Assembly (NCBI RefSeq): GCF_012641275.1
Contig: NZ_JABAIA010000004.1
Location: forward strand, 682,001-746,000
Reading direction: 5' to 3'
Length of the DNA stretch: 64,000 nt
DNA from: Chitinophaga varians
Lineage (GTDB): Bacteria > Bacteroidota > Bacteroidia > Chitinophagales > Chitinophagaceae
Below the pieces are notes generated by a model. It was given only the letters and a program-made list of their open reading frames with translations, searched no databases and was not told where the DNA came from. The position numbers and the translations under genes were made by a program. Shown one piece after another: positions 8,008-17,292 of this stretch (its first letter is position 1; each line of letters begins with the position of its first letter).

Positions 8008-9172
8008 TCTCTTTAGCGGTCCTGAACAGGTACCACAGTTTTATCTTTAATGCCAGCCAGCCCAGGATGGCATATATTACCAACAGGATACTTAAATGCC
8101 GTATATAGGGGAACGTTAGTTCCACCGAACCTTTCTGTATCAACAGAATTTTAAATGCCTGCAAGAACGGCGTCAGCGGAATGATATTTGCCATAAACTG
8201 CACAAATGCCGGCATGGCGCTGAGCGGCCATGTAAAACCGCTGATGATGAATGCCGGCGATGCAATCACCATCAACACCTGTGTGGCCTTTAACGCGTCC
8301 GGTATCAGTATGCTGACAAACACGCCCATGAACGATACAGAGCCTACAAAAACTGCCGTCAGCCATATGAAGCTGAGGATGCCCTCCGGCAGCGGCACGT
8401 TAAAGAACATATGCATCAGGTAATAAATGGAAACAATAAGAACGGAGAATGTCCAGATGGGAATCACCTTGATGAGCATGATCGGGAAAGCCCAACGCCG
8501 CATACCGGCATATTCGGTCACAAAAGAGCCCCGCTGGAACTCCGCCGCAAAACTGATGGCCATGGCCAGCAGTATCACCTGTTGCAATACTACCGCCAGC
8601 ATGGCGGGCCACATAAAGATGAGGTAGTTGCTGGTGGTATTGAAAAGCGTGATGTAGTTGGTCTTAAACGGCTCATACTGTGTAGCAGCCCTGACAGCGG
8701 GCATTCCCATCTTCTGTAATCCTTTGATGGAAACACCGGCGGAGAATGTGCCGATGGTCAGCTGCAGCGCCTTGGACGCGAAGTTGGCGGTCAACACATT
8801 GCTGGTGTTCACGTACACGTTTACTTCCGGATATTTTTTCTGCAGGATATCGGCTTCAAAGCGGGCAGGGAGCATTACTACGGCCGCAGCTTCCCTTTTT
8901 ATCACTTCGTCGTTTATATTGGCCGGCTCCTGCAGGTACTTCAGCGTTTTAATGCTTTTATTGTCGCCCAGCATTTCCACGAGTTGCGCGGACAGCGGAG
9001 TATTGTCTTTGTCAATAACGATCACGGGTATATTTTCCACTTTCCCGGCTTTATATACAAAGCCGATCAGGGTGGCGTATAACACCGGCGCCAGGAAAAA
9101 CACGGAGCGCAGGGTGGAATTGCCGAGGAACAGCTTAAACTCCCGTTTCAACAATCGGAAAAATTCTTTCAT
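7997..9172 (-). CDS. ABC-2 type transporter permease (YhhJ/YbhS-like)
   Basis: A 391-residue permease of the ABC2_membrane_3 type. One N-terminal span (about 20-40) is followed by a long extracytoplasmic domain with IPVIVIDKDNTPLSAQLVE, then five C-terminal spans; MGVFVSILIPDALKATQVLM and SPAFIISGFTWPLSAMP are typical of the family. Its start lies 6 bp after the stop of the HlyD-like gene, and the TolC-like gene precedes that, so the operon encodes a complete envelope-spanning exporter except for the ATPase. The energising subunit must be encoded elsewhere or the permease works with another ATPase. Substrate unknown; relatives export drugs or toxic lipophilic compounds. Confidence 0.88.
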   Translation of the reverse strand: MKEFFRLLKREFKLFLGNSTLRSVFFLAPVLYATLIGFVYKAGKVENIPVIVIDKDNTPLSAQLVEMLGDNKSIKTLKYLQEPANINDEVIKREAAAVVMLPARFEADILQKKYPEVNVYVNTSNVLTANFASKALQLTIGTFSAGVSIKGLQKMGMPAVRAATQYEPFKTNYITLFNTTSNYLIFMWPAMLAVVLQQVILLAMAISFAAEFQRGSFVTEYAGMRRWAFPIMLIKVIPIWTFSVLIVSIYYLMHMFFNVPLPEGILSFIWLTAVFVGSVSFMGVFVSILIPDALKATQVLMVIASPAFIISGFTWPLSAMPAFVQFMANIIPLTPFLQAFKILLIQKGSVELTFPYIRHLSILLVIYAILGWLALKIKLWYLFRTAKESKL

Positions 9173-9178
9173 GCCTGA

Positions 9179-10135
9179 TTATTTCAGTAAAACACTTGCA
9201 TTTACCAATATGTCTTTGGTCTTGCTTTCATCTTTGGGCTGTACCTTGATCTCATAGATCGCGTCCTGCGGCTGATAGTCGGGGAATGCGGTGGTAATGT
9301 CCGCGTAGCGGGTCAGCTGTTTGATATAAGCGATGGTGCCGTCTATTTCTTCGTTGTTATACAGCACTTTCATTTTTACGTCCTGTCCTTTTTTATAGGC
9401 GGCAATTTTACTTTCCGGTATGGTGAAGCGGAACCAGGTGCTGCCGGGGATATAACCGTTGAACAGCGCAAAGCCGGCAGTGGCCAGCTCTCCGGGGTTC
9501 AGGCTGATGGTCTCTATGTCCATGTCGTTGGTGGCGATGATGTAACGCTCGGAGTAGGCCACGTTGGCTTCCTGTAAAGCGCCTTTGGCCTGTGATGCCT
9601 GACCGGCGGCCATATTCACTTTCTCTGCACGGGTGCCTCTTTTGACGTCGTCCAGTTCGGCGATCACCGCGTCGTACTGGGCTTTGGCGCCCTGGTATTT
9701 GGCATATACCTCGTCGTAGGACTGCGGAGACATGAGGCTGTCGTTGAACATGTTGGTGGCCCTTTCATATGATTTCCGGGCGAATTCATATTGTTCCTTT
9801 AATCCTTTGTATTTCGCCTGGAGCTGTTTGAGCTGATCGGCCGTAGCACCGTTGCGCGCCATCTGCTCCTGTGCGGTGGCGGCATTCACGGCTCCCTGTG
9901 CCTGCGCTATTTTGGCGGAAACTTCCGGTACGTCCAGCAGGGCAAGGGTATCTCCCTTTTTCACGCTTTGTCCTTCTTTAACATAGATGTTCAGGATTCT
10001 GCCGGTAACCTTCGGCGCAAAAGACACCACATCTTTTTTGGCTTTGCCCTCGAAACGGTCGCTGTTGGCCTTTTTGGAAGAACAGCTCGCCAGTGCCAGT
10101 GAACAGATCAATAATATGGGTGTAGTTCTTTTCAT
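9179..10135 (-). CDS. HlyD-family membrane fusion lipoprotein
   Basis: A 318-residue periplasmic adaptor. The leader ends LALASCSSKK, placing a lipobox Cys at residue 18. A first biotinyl-lipoyl half (VSFAPKVTGRILNIYVKEGQSVKKGDTL) is followed by a long alpha-hairpin (about 75-190; AQAQGAVNAATAQEQ to AAGQASQAKGALQE) and a beta-barrel part (IPESKIAAYKKGQDVKMKV). It links the inner-membrane permease just downstream with the TolC-like channel encoded just upstream (34 bp before). Confidence 0.9.
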   Translation of the reverse strand: MKRTTPILLICSLALASCSSKKANSDRFEGKAKKDVVSFAPKVTGRILNIYVKEGQSVKKGDTLALLDVPEVSAKIAQAQGAVNAATAQEQMARNGATADQLKQLQAKYKGLKEQYEFARKSYERATNMFNDSLMSPQSYDEVYAKYQGAKAQYDAVIAELDDVKRGTRAEKVNMAAGQASQAKGALQEANVAYSERYIIATNDMDIETISLNPGELATAGFALFNGYIPGSTWFRFTIPESKIAAYKKGQDVKMKVLYNNEEIDGTIAYIKQLTRYADITTAFPDYQPQDAIYEIKVQPKDESKTKDILVNASVLLK

Positions 10136-10168
10136 CTTATAGTAATTAGTTTGAGTAATGTTGATGGC

Positions 10169-11575
10169 TTAGTACAATTTGGAGATGTCCAGTTCCTGGG
10201 TAGACCGCATCACTTCCACAGCGGCGCGGCGCTGGTTGAAAATGGCGTTCTGATAATCCAGTTCTGCGGCTTCGAGGTCGTTTTCCGCTTCTATCAGCTG
10301 GGTCGATTTGGACATGCCGTATCTGAATTCTTTCTCCGCCTGTACCAGGGCATTGGTGGCCATCTCTTTCTCTTTTTTCTTCAGGGCTATCTGCGAATTG
10401 GCGATGTTGTAATTGGACTGGTTGTTGGCCTGGTTTAAGGTCAGCTTGCGCATGGCGTCATACTTCTGGTTTTGCAGCAGCTCTCTGTCGATGCGGGCTG
10501 TTTCGATCGCATGTTTGCCTTCCCTGCCGTCGAAGATCTCCCATTTAAAGCCTACGCCGGCTGTCAGCATCGGGAAGATATTGAGGTTGGTGGGCCGCCA
10601 GTCCAGCTTGCGGCCGGGATAACCGATAGCCGGAATAGGAGGGATGATATTGTCGGACGACTTGATCCTGGCGCCATACAGTCCTATGTAATAGGAAGAT
10701 GCCATCAGCTGTACTTTCGGTATCCACCAGGTTTGTTCTGCCTTTATTTTAAAGCCGGACGCATTAATGCCATGGTCCAGTGCGCGTATCTCGGCACGTT
10801 GATCGATTGTTTTCTGTGGTGCGGGTAGGGCCACAGGCACTAGTACCGGTTCTATCAGCCGCAGTCTTTCTTTGTCAATGCCGGTCAGCACTTCGAGTTG
10901 TGTGAGCAGCAGTTCTTTTTTCCCTTCATATTCTGCCATTTTGGAATCGAGGGTGGCTTGCGCCAGCTCTATCTTCTTATGGTCATAAGGGGTGATCAGT
11001 CCATATCCCAGCGCTTTGTCGGCTGTTTTGCGGTTGGCGTCCAGTCTTCGTTTAGCCTCGTCCAATACTTTTTTGGACTGGTGCACCAGTGCCAGCTGGT
11101 CATAGGCCCGGGAGATGACTGCCGCCACTTCATCGGATGTTTTTTCCAGCAGGATGTTTTCGGACTGCCGCTTTTCCTCCAGTGCTTTGTTGAGCTGCCG
11201 CACCTTACCGCCGGAATACAACAGCATTTTGGCGTCCGCTTTGGCCAGCCCTGAAAAACCCGATACATTGATGTTGTTATTGTACTTGCCTTCGGGGATG
11301 TTGAGAAACGGTTGCAGGTTCAGCTCCGGGGAAATAACATGTGCGGTGGCATTGAGATAACTGGCCATACCGCTAACTTCCAGGGTGGGGAGGTAAACAT
11401 CTTTCAGCTTATGCTGGTCCAGTACAGTAAGTTTGTTTTTAGTCTGTTGGGCTTTAAGGTCTGCATCCCGCACCATGGCACTGTCAAGCAGCTCTTTGAA
11501 ACCGGGGGCCGTTTGTGCTTTGGCGTAGTGGTAAAATAACAGTGAAAGTAGTAGGAATGACAGCTTGCTTTTCAT
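10169..11575 (-). CDS. TolC-family outer membrane channel
   Basis: A 468-residue outer-membrane efflux protein with a cleavable signal peptide (MKSKLSFLLLSLLFYHYAKAQ). The long Gln/Ala/Lys-rich helices (ELLDSAMVRDADLKAQQTKNKL; EAENDLEAAELDYQNAIFNQ) repeat twice, as in TolC, separated by short strands. It is the first gene of the exporter operon (TolC, then HlyD, then permease). A TetR repressor, common for such operons, is not present next to it. Confidence 0.9.
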   Translation of the reverse strand: MKSKLSFLLLSLLFYHYAKAQTAPGFKELLDSAMVRDADLKAQQTKNKLTVLDQHKLKDVYLPTLEVSGMASYLNATAHVISPELNLQPFLNIPEGKYNNNINVSGFSGLAKADAKMLLYSGGKVRQLNKALEEKRQSENILLEKTSDEVAAVISRAYDQLALVHQSKKVLDEAKRRLDANRKTADKALGYGLITPYDHKKIELAQATLDSKMAEYEGKKELLLTQLEVLTGIDKERLRLIEPVLVPVALPAPQKTIDQRAEIRALDHGINASGFKIKAEQTWWIPKVQLMASSYYIGLYGARIKSSDNIIPPIPAIGYPGRKLDWRPTNLNIFPMLTAGVGFKWEIFDGREGKHAIETARIDRELLQNQKYDAMRKLTLNQANNQSNYNIANSQIALKKKEKEMATNALVQAEKEFRYGMSKSTQLIEAENDLEAAELDYQNAIFNQRRAAVEVMRSTQELDISKLY

Positions 11576-11876
11576 TGATATACACGTTTTTAATCTACAG
11601 ATGGTTGCAACATAGCTTATTACTTTGAATTAACACATAAAATAAACCAATGTTTAATTTTTTCTTTTATATATATAAAATACAGGTTATGTTGATCAAT
11701 CCCCCTTCGGGGGAGGCCTGCGCTGGAGGAGATGCACTGATATGGGTTTTTTATTAATTAGTTAAAAAACGAAGGTCCCGGATAAAAATAATACGTTTGG
11801 CTACAACAAAAGTAGATTTGGCTTCGTAGGGACGGTACCGGTATGGGAACTTTGTAACAGCAAAAAAACATATCAC
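11576..11876. other. Divergent intergenic region, 301 bp
   Basis: AT-rich between the divergent TolC and NmrA-like genes. It contains a short ccccc-ttc-ggggg hairpin (11701-11713) with no T run and a TTTGGCT direct repeat (listed separately). No gene seen. Confidence 0.5.
11796..11823 (+). promoter_or_regulatory. TTTGGCT direct repeat, 21-bp period
   Basis: TTTGGCT at 11796-11802 recurs at 11817-11823, two helical turns apart and 53 bp upstream of the NmrA-like gene. Direct half-sites on one DNA face are the usual AraC-family arrangement, and the second gene of this transcript encodes an AraC-family protein. Autoregulation is inferred. Confidence 0.4.
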
Positions 11877-12770
11877 ATGAACATTATCGTAACAGGTTCC
11901 CTGGGAAATATCAGCAAGCCATTGACACAACAGTTGACAGCAAAAGGCCATACCGTAACGGTTATCAGCAGCAGCGCCGACAAACAGGCGGCCATCGAAG
12001 CGCTTGGCGCCAGGGCTGCCATAGGCTCTCTCGCCGACGCGGCATTTCTGGAAAAGACCTTTGCCGGTGCTGACGCGGTGTACTGCATGACACCGCCCAA
12101 CTACACCACGCAGGAAACGCCGGTGGAGTATTACAGCCGGATCGCGCAAAATTATGCACAGGCCTTGGCCAAAGCCGGCGTAAAGCGGGCCGTGTACCTG
12201 AGCAGCTTTGGCGCGCACCTGGACCGTGGCACGGGTGTTATCCTGGGTTCCCATCATTCAGAAAAAATCCTGAACGCCGTACCGGGACTGACGGTGACGC
12301 ATATACGCCCCACCAGCTTCTATTATAATCTGTATAACTTTGCCGGCATGATCCGGGAGTTGGGCTTTATCGCCGCCAACTACGGGGGAGATGATAAAGT
12401 GCTCTGGGTATCTCCGTCAGACATTGCAGAAGTGGTGGCGGAGGAGATTGTCCGTACAGACAACGCGCCAAAAGTACGTTACCTCACCAGTGATGAGCGC
12501 ACCTGCAACGAGGTGGCGGCCATATTGGGAAAAGCCATCGGTAAGCCTGACCTGGCATGGCAGGTGGTGCCGGGCACGGCGGTACGTGAACAGCTGGACG
12601 CGCACGGCGTGCCCGCCGCTACAGCCGCCGCACTCGTAGAGCTGTACGACAGCATCCACTCCGGCATACTGGCAGAAGACTTCTACAACGATCCGTCAGC
12701 GACCATCGGGAAAGTGAAAGTAGAGGATTTTGCGACGGAGTTTGCTGCGGTATTCGCAAAAAGTAACTAA
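11877..12770 (+). CDS. NmrA-like NAD(P)-binding protein
   Basis: A 297-residue atypical short-chain dehydrogenase of the NmrA/QOR2-like group. The Rossmann dinucleotide loop is VTGSLGNISKP at residues 5-15; YLSSFGAHLDRGTG and THIRPTSFYYNLY follow, as in NmrA-type proteins. Such proteins act as NAD(P)H-dependent reductases or as redox sensors. The AraC-family regulator starts 10 bp after its stop, so the two are one operon, a frequent pairing in which the regulator controls its own reductase gene. Substrate unknown. Confidence 0.85.
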   Translation: MNIIVTGSLGNISKPLTQQLTAKGHTVTVISSSADKQAAIEALGARAAIGSLADAAFLEKTFAGADAVYCMTPPNYTTQETPVEYYSRIAQNYAQALAKAGVKRAVYLSSFGAHLDRGTGVILGSHHSEKILNAVPGLTVTHIRPTSFYYNLYNFAGMIRELGFIAANYGGDDKVLWVSPSDIAEVVAEEIVRTDNAPKVRYLTSDERTCNEVAAILGKAIGKPDLAWQVVPGTAVREQLDAHGVPAATAAALVELYDSIHSGILAEDFYNDPSATIGKVKVEDFATEFAAVFAKSN

Positions 12771-12779
12771 TTTAAACAC

Positions 12780-13694
12780 ATGGCAGGCACACAACCATAT
12801 CATCTGAAAACGGTCAGCGCATTGCACCAGCTGCGGCGTTTGCCCAGCCCCGGGCATCCGCTGATCAGCGTCATCGACTTCGAAGACCTGAAATGGCTGG
12901 CAGACGACGAGCCTAAATATATTGTACAGGAGTTCTATTCCGTAGCGCTGAAACGTAATTTCGCGGGCAGGATGAAATACGGGCAGCAGGAATATGATTT
13001 CGACAAGGGGACCATGTTTTTTGTGGCGCCCGGCCAGGTGTTTTCCATTGAGAGCGAAGGTCAGTTTAATCATACGGGATGGCTCTTGCTGATCCATCCC
13101 GATTTCCTCTGGAATACGCCGCTGGCAAAAAAGCTGGGCCGCTGTGAGTACTTCGGCTATACCGTGCATGAAGCGCTGCACCTGTCTGAAAAAGAAGAGG
13201 CGATCATCTCCGCTATCATGCAGAATATTGCGCAGGAGTACCGTGGCAACATGGACCAGTTCAGCCACGATGTGATGATAGCCCAGCTGGAACTGCTGTT
13301 CACCTACTCCGAACGGTTTTATCACCGGCAGTTCCTGACGCGCAAAATGGCCAACCACCAGGTGCTGGACAGGATGGAAGCCCTGCTGACGGACTATTTC
13401 AACAGCGATGATCTCACAGGCAAAGGGCTGCCTACAGTGCAGTATATAGCCGATCAGCTGAACATGTCTCCCAATTATCTCAGTGGCCTGCTGAAGGTAC
13501 TGACAGGAAAAAGCACGCAACATCATATCCATGACATGCTGCTGAAAAAGGCGAAGGAAAAGTTGTCCACCACGAGTTTGTCGGTCAGTGAAATTGCCTA
13601 TGAGCTGGGGTTTGAGCATCCACAGTCGTTCAGTAAACTGTTTAAGACCAAAACGAATCTTTCGCCGCAGGCGTTCCGGCAGTCATTTAATTGA
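12780..13694 (+). CDS. AraC-family transcriptional regulator
   Basis: A 304-residue regulator with an N-terminal cupin-like sensing half (about 30-190; GTMFFVAPGQVFSIESEG) and a C-terminal AraC/XylS double helix-turn-helix (about 215-300). The helices ADQLNMSPNYLSGLLK and SEIAYELGFEHPQSFSKLFK are the two expected DNA-reading units, closing with the standard LSPQAFRQ. It is co-transcribed with the NmrA-like gene upstream. The effector is unknown. Confidence 0.93.
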   Translation: MAGTQPYHLKTVSALHQLRRLPSPGHPLISVIDFEDLKWLADDEPKYIVQEFYSVALKRNFAGRMKYGQQEYDFDKGTMFFVAPGQVFSIESEGQFNHTGWLLLIHPDFLWNTPLAKKLGRCEYFGYTVHEALHLSEKEEAIISAIMQNIAQEYRGNMDQFSHDVMIAQLELLFTYSERFYHRQFLTRKMANHQVLDRMEALLTDYFNSDDLTGKGLPTVQYIADQLNMSPNYLSGLLKVLTGKSTQHHIHDMLLKKAKEKLSTTSLSVSEIAYELGFEHPQSFSKLFKTKTNLSPQAFRQSFN

Positions 13695-13897
13695 TAGGGA
13701 AGGGATAAAAGGCTGATGAGTGAGGGAAAAGAAGGAGCTATGAAAAGGATAGCATCCGGGTAAAGGTATCCAATACTGGTCATCTGCCGCCAGGGAAATT
13801 CCCCGGGGTGATTTTCCCGGTGGCTCCACCGGTACCGGACATTAGCGGCAGAATCTGGCATTAAATTGGCATAGACGGTAGTATAAACCGTATTTTT

Positions 13898-14410
13898 ATG
13901 AAGAAGCTTGCTGTGATGGCCTTCCTGTTGGCCGCTGGCATGTACTATGCACCAACAACTCAAGCCCAGGTCCGTGTTAATGTCAACTTAAACGTAGGCA
14001 GCCAGCCACTTTGGGGCCCCGTTGGTTACGACTACGCTGAATATTACTACCTGCCCGATGTTGATGCCTACTATTACATTCCCCGCCGTCAGTTTATTTA
14101 TTTCGACCGTGATGAGGGTGACTGGGTGTTTGCGCCCGCATTGCCCCGCTACTACCATTACGATTTGTACCGCGGCTATAAAGTGGTGATCAACGACCCG
14201 AGGCCGTACCTGAATGCCGGCTACTATCGCAGCCGCTATGGCAGGTACCGCGGCTGGTACGATCGCCAGGACCTTATCCGCGATTGCCATGATGACCGGT
14301 ACCGCCGCTACCGTGACCATGACGATGACGACGACGATGACCACGGAAGAGGTCATTGGCGCGGGAGAGGCCACGGGCACGGGCATGGGCATCACGGGGA
14401 TGACGATTGA
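13898..14410 (+). CDS. Secreted Tyr-rich protein with Asp/His/Gly-rich tail
   Basis: A 170-residue protein with a clear signal peptide (MKKLAVMAFLLAAGMYYAPTTQAQ). The mature part is dominated by Tyr, Arg and Asp (YDYAEYYYLPDVDAYYYIP), then Arg/Tyr repeats (YYRSRYGRYRGWYDRQD) and finally a low-complexity tail with a seven-Asp run and alternating Gly-His. Related secreted proteins are common in Bacteroidota without known function. The acidic and His-rich tail could bind divalent metal; this is inference. The opposite strand also has a long open frame, caused by the low-complexity composition. Confidence 0.75.
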   Translation: MKKLAVMAFLLAAGMYYAPTTQAQVRVNVNLNVGSQPLWGPVGYDYAEYYYLPDVDAYYYIPRRQFIYFDRDEGDWVFAPALPRYYHYDLYRGYKVVINDPRPYLNAGYYRSRYGRYRGWYDRQDLIRDCHDDRYRRYRDHDDDDDDDHGRGHWRGRGHGHGHGHHGDDD

Positions 14411-14414
14411 TATT

Positions 14415-14446
14415 AAAAAGGATTGCAGACACTGCAATCCTTTTTT
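14415..14446 (+). terminator. Intrinsic terminator
   Basis: Stem aaaaaggattgca / tgcaatccttttt with loop gacac and T tract, 5 bp after the stop of the secreted Tyr-rich protein. Confidence 0.85.
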
Positions 14447-14510
14447 GTTCTCCCTGGTAAAACAAAATCAACGGCCGTAGATCCGGAATACAAACTGTAT
14501 TTTCGTTATT

Positions 14511-14813
14511 ATGTTAGACCTGAATCACCCGGACACCCCTTTCATCTTCCAGGCATCTGCGCATCTTGATAAGCTGCGGTTATACTGGCAACATCGCGTC
14601 ACCATGCGGGAAGAAGCATTGGAGCAGTCGCTGCGTACGGAAATAGACGCACTGGAAACGCTGGCCCGGCATAAATTTCCGAAGAAACAAATTCCCGTCA
14701 CAGAGAAGCTGGCGATTATCCGGCGGTTGTTTGACGAGGAAGAAGCCACAGATAAAGACTTTTATGAGGTGATTGGCCAGCTGGAATTCGATCTGGGCAC
14801 CTGGGCCATATAA
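14511..14813 (+). CDS. Small hypothetical protein
   Basis: A 100-residue, largely helical soluble protein with an acidic C-terminal half (RRLFDEEEATDKDFYEVIGQ) and no recognised family. It follows a strong terminator and is spaced 108 bp from the acyltransferase gene. Codon use is like the neighbours. A start at 14511 (MLDLNHPD) is the first ATG and fits. Confidence 0.55.
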   Translation: MLDLNHPDTPFIFQASAHLDKLRLYWQHRVTMREEALEQSLRTEIDALETLARHKFPKKQIPVTEKLAIIRRLFDEEEATDKDFYEVIGQLEFDLGTWAI

Positions 14814-14921
14814 AAAGCGGCAACAGAAGACCGGTACAATAATTTACCGGGATGATTACATGATATTTGCCGCTGGTACCATAAATGCCCCAGACCCATT
14901 AAAAATGGCATACATTGTAGT

Positions 14922-16091
14922 ATGGACAACAGAACAAGCTGGGTAGACAATCTACGTTCATTCGTTACCGTACTGGTAGTAGCACATCATTCCTCGCTGG
15001 CCTATACCACCTTTGCCTGGTTTGATAAAACAGCGTATATCCGTTCCACGCATCCGGTGGTGGATGTGGCCCGAAGCAGGGGGTTGGATATTTTCGAAGA
15101 TTTTAACGACGTGTTTTTTATGTCGCTGATGTTTTTGATCAGTGGCATCTTTGTGTTCCGCAGCCTGCAAAACAAAGGCGCGGGTAAATTCATACGCGAC
15201 CGTTTCTATCGCTTGTTCATTCCTTTTCTTGTAGGGGTTACCCTGTTGATGTTGCTGGCCTATTACCCGCCTTATTATATCGCACATGGAAAACATGATG
15301 TTGCTGGCTATGTGGTGGACTTCTTTACCGTAGAGGCATGGCCGGTAGGTCCGCCGTGGTTTATCTGGGTGTTGTTTGTATTTAACCTGGTAATAGCAGC
15401 GTTGTTTCCGTTATTACAGGGAGCAGTAACGCGTTGGGGCCAGTGGATGGCCAACCGGCGGCAGCAACCCGGACGGCTCCTGCTGTATTGGTTTCTTTTT
15501 AGCTGGATATTGTACGTTCCCATGGTATTGCTGGTAGATGCCGGGAAATGGACCGGCATAGGGCCTTTTGATTTTCAGGTGAGCCGCGTATTGCTGTATT
15601 TCGGTTATTTTTTCCTGGGAATGTTAATCGGTACTCCGGGCCTTGGTCGCAGTATTTTTGCCGAAGGCTCGGCGTTTGTGCGTTACTGGTGGTGCTGGGC
15701 AATAGCCGCCCTCGGCGTATATACGCTCCTGAAAGGCAGCGAAGCGCCACTGACGGCCATGATGGACAGGAAAGCGCTGAGCCTTACGCAGGCCACGCTG
15801 ATATACCGGTCTGTCTGGATACTGTCCTGTACGCTGAGCGGTATTGCTTTCCTGACAACCTTCAGGCGCCTGATGAACCGTAGCAACGCCTGGTGGCAAT
15901 CACTTTCCGCTAATGCATATGGCATCTACCTGGTGCATTATATCTTTGTGTTGTGGTGCCAGTATCTACTGCTGGACGTGCCGCTGACAGCATGGCCTAA
16001 ATTCCTCCTCTCCTTTGTTTCCAGTTGGGGACTGAGTTGGGGGCTGACAGCCTTGCTGCGGAAAAACAACATCATCGGTAAATATTTGTAG
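14922..16091 (+). CDS. Acyltransferase 3 family membrane protein
   Basis: A 389-residue polytopic membrane protein of the Acyl_transf_3 family (OpgC/OafA-like). The N-terminal motif WVDNLRSFVTVLVVAHHSS carries the conserved Arg/His cluster (His22, His23), and about ten hydrophobic spans follow; FMSLMFLISGIFVF and ANAYGIYLVHYIFVLW are typical. Members transfer acyl groups to sugars of the envelope or exopolysaccharide. There is no glycosyltransferase near, so the acceptor cannot be inferred. Confidence 0.88.
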   Translation: MDNRTSWVDNLRSFVTVLVVAHHSSLAYTTFAWFDKTAYIRSTHPVVDVARSRGLDIFEDFNDVFFMSLMFLISGIFVFRSLQNKGAGKFIRDRFYRLFIPFLVGVTLLMLLAYYPPYYIAHGKHDVAGYVVDFFTVEAWPVGPPWFIWVLFVFNLVIAALFPLLQGAVTRWGQWMANRRQQPGRLLLYWFLFSWILYVPMVLLVDAGKWTGIGPFDFQVSRVLLYFGYFFLGMLIGTPGLGRSIFAEGSAFVRYWWCWAIAALGVYTLLKGSEAPLTAMMDRKALSLTQATLIYRSVWILSCTLSGIAFLTTFRRLMNRSNAWWQSLSANAYGIYLVHYIFVLWCQYLLLDVPLTAWPKFLLSFVSSWGLSWGLTALLRKNNIIGKYL

Positions 16092-16141
16092 AACCCCTGA
16101 CGGGTTTTGGTTGTTATCCTGAAGAAAACATCAGGACCATC

Positions 16142-17107
16142 ATGCAGTACTCAACTTTGTCATCCGGCCAGTGGCCGGTCATCGACTATAACAGCTGGAA
16201 AGATACGCTTGCTACCGTCCACCTGTGGACGCAGATAGTGGGCAAAATACGCCTGCGCCAGATGCCGTGGCTCAACCATTCCTGGCATGTTACCCTCTAT
16301 GTCAATCCCTATGGCCTTAGTACCGGCAGTATGCCTTATCGCCATGGTATCTTCCAGATTGATTTTGATTTCATCCACCACCAGCTGGTGATCACCACCA
16401 GCCGCGGACAGAAAGAGGCCGTAGGCCTGCGGCCGCGGACAGTGGCAGATTTTTATGCCTCGCTGTTTGACAAGTTGCAGTCACTGGATATTGATGTGAC
16501 CATCTATCCCGTTCCCAGCGAAATGCCCGATGCTATTCCATTTACAGAAGATCAGCTGCATCAGTCGTACGACCAGCAGCAGATAGAGCATTTCTGGCAG
16601 GCGCTGGTGCGGATACATAATGTATTTACCCGTTTCCGTGCCGGCTTCACGGGCAAATGCAGTCCCGTGCATTTTTTCTGGGGTGCTTTTGACCTGGCCG
16701 TCACCCGCTTCTCTGGCCGGGATGCGCCACAGCATCAGGGTGAAATGCCGAATATGCCGGCGGTGGTGATGCAGGAGGCTTATTCCAAAGAGGTGAGCTC
16801 CTGCGGCTTCTGGCCAGGCAACGATCAGGCCCCACAGGCGTTCTTTTATTCCTATGCCTATCCGGCGGCGCCGGATTTTGCCACGCAACCGGTACAACCC
16901 TCGGCAGCCTTCTATAGCCCGGAGATGGGCGAGTTCCTGTTGCCCTATGCCGCCGTGCAGCAGTCGGATGATCCGGAAGCTACGCTGATGGCCTTTTTAC
17001 AGTCTACTTATGAAGCCGCCGCCAATACCAGTCACTGGGACCGTAAGGCGTTGGAATGTGATCATTCGGATTTGGAAGAGGCTTATGGGTGTTATAAGGT
17101 GGGATGA
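16142..17107 (+). CDS. DUF5996 family protein
   Basis: A 321-residue cytoplasmic protein. It begins SGQWPVIDYNSWKDTLATVHLWTQ, then KIRLRQMPWLNHSWHVTLYV and HGIFQIDFDFIHHQLVI, and includes RAGFTGKCSPVHFFWGAFDLAVTRFSGR in small blocks; these are hallmarks I associate with DUF5996. Function unknown. It starts 50 bp after the acyltransferase and may be transcribed with it. Confidence 0.8.
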   Translation: MQYSTLSSGQWPVIDYNSWKDTLATVHLWTQIVGKIRLRQMPWLNHSWHVTLYVNPYGLSTGSMPYRHGIFQIDFDFIHHQLVITTSRGQKEAVGLRPRTVADFYASLFDKLQSLDIDVTIYPVPSEMPDAIPFTEDQLHQSYDQQQIEHFWQALVRIHNVFTRFRAGFTGKCSPVHFFWGAFDLAVTRFSGRDAPQHQGEMPNMPAVVMQEAYSKEVSSCGFWPGNDQAPQAFFYSYAYPAAPDFATQPVQPSAAFYSPEMGEFLLPYAAVQQSDDPEATLMAFLQSTYEAAANTSHWDRKALECDHSDLEEAYGCYKVG

Positions 17108-17292
17108 GCGTATAGCGATGGATAATAATGAAAATACTATCGACGTATATTATTGCTTACTCAACGGCTCTGGTTAAAAAAAGGTTGCAGATGCTCCTGG
17201 TGTAGATAGTTTCGCCCTAAGTAGTTTGCCCCTCCCATTACGTTTTCCCGTAATTATTCCATTAAGACAATCTGTAGGTTTGGGTAAAAAAG

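Noticed and set aside
11701..11713. ccccc-ttc-ggggg hairpin as a terminator
   Set aside because: The stem is only 5 bp and no T run follows on either side.
12696..13619. Minus-strand frame of 307 codons opposite the AraC gene
   Set aside because: The opposite strand encodes a standard AraC-family protein.
13988..14437. Minus-strand frame opposite the Asp/His-rich protein
   Set aside because: It comes from the low-complexity repeats (Val/Ala/Met runs) and has no start context or family.
17275..17282. TAGGTTTG as promoter of the small membrane protein
   Set aside because: A -7 element ending 10 bp before the ATG would leave almost no leader, and no -33 box is present.
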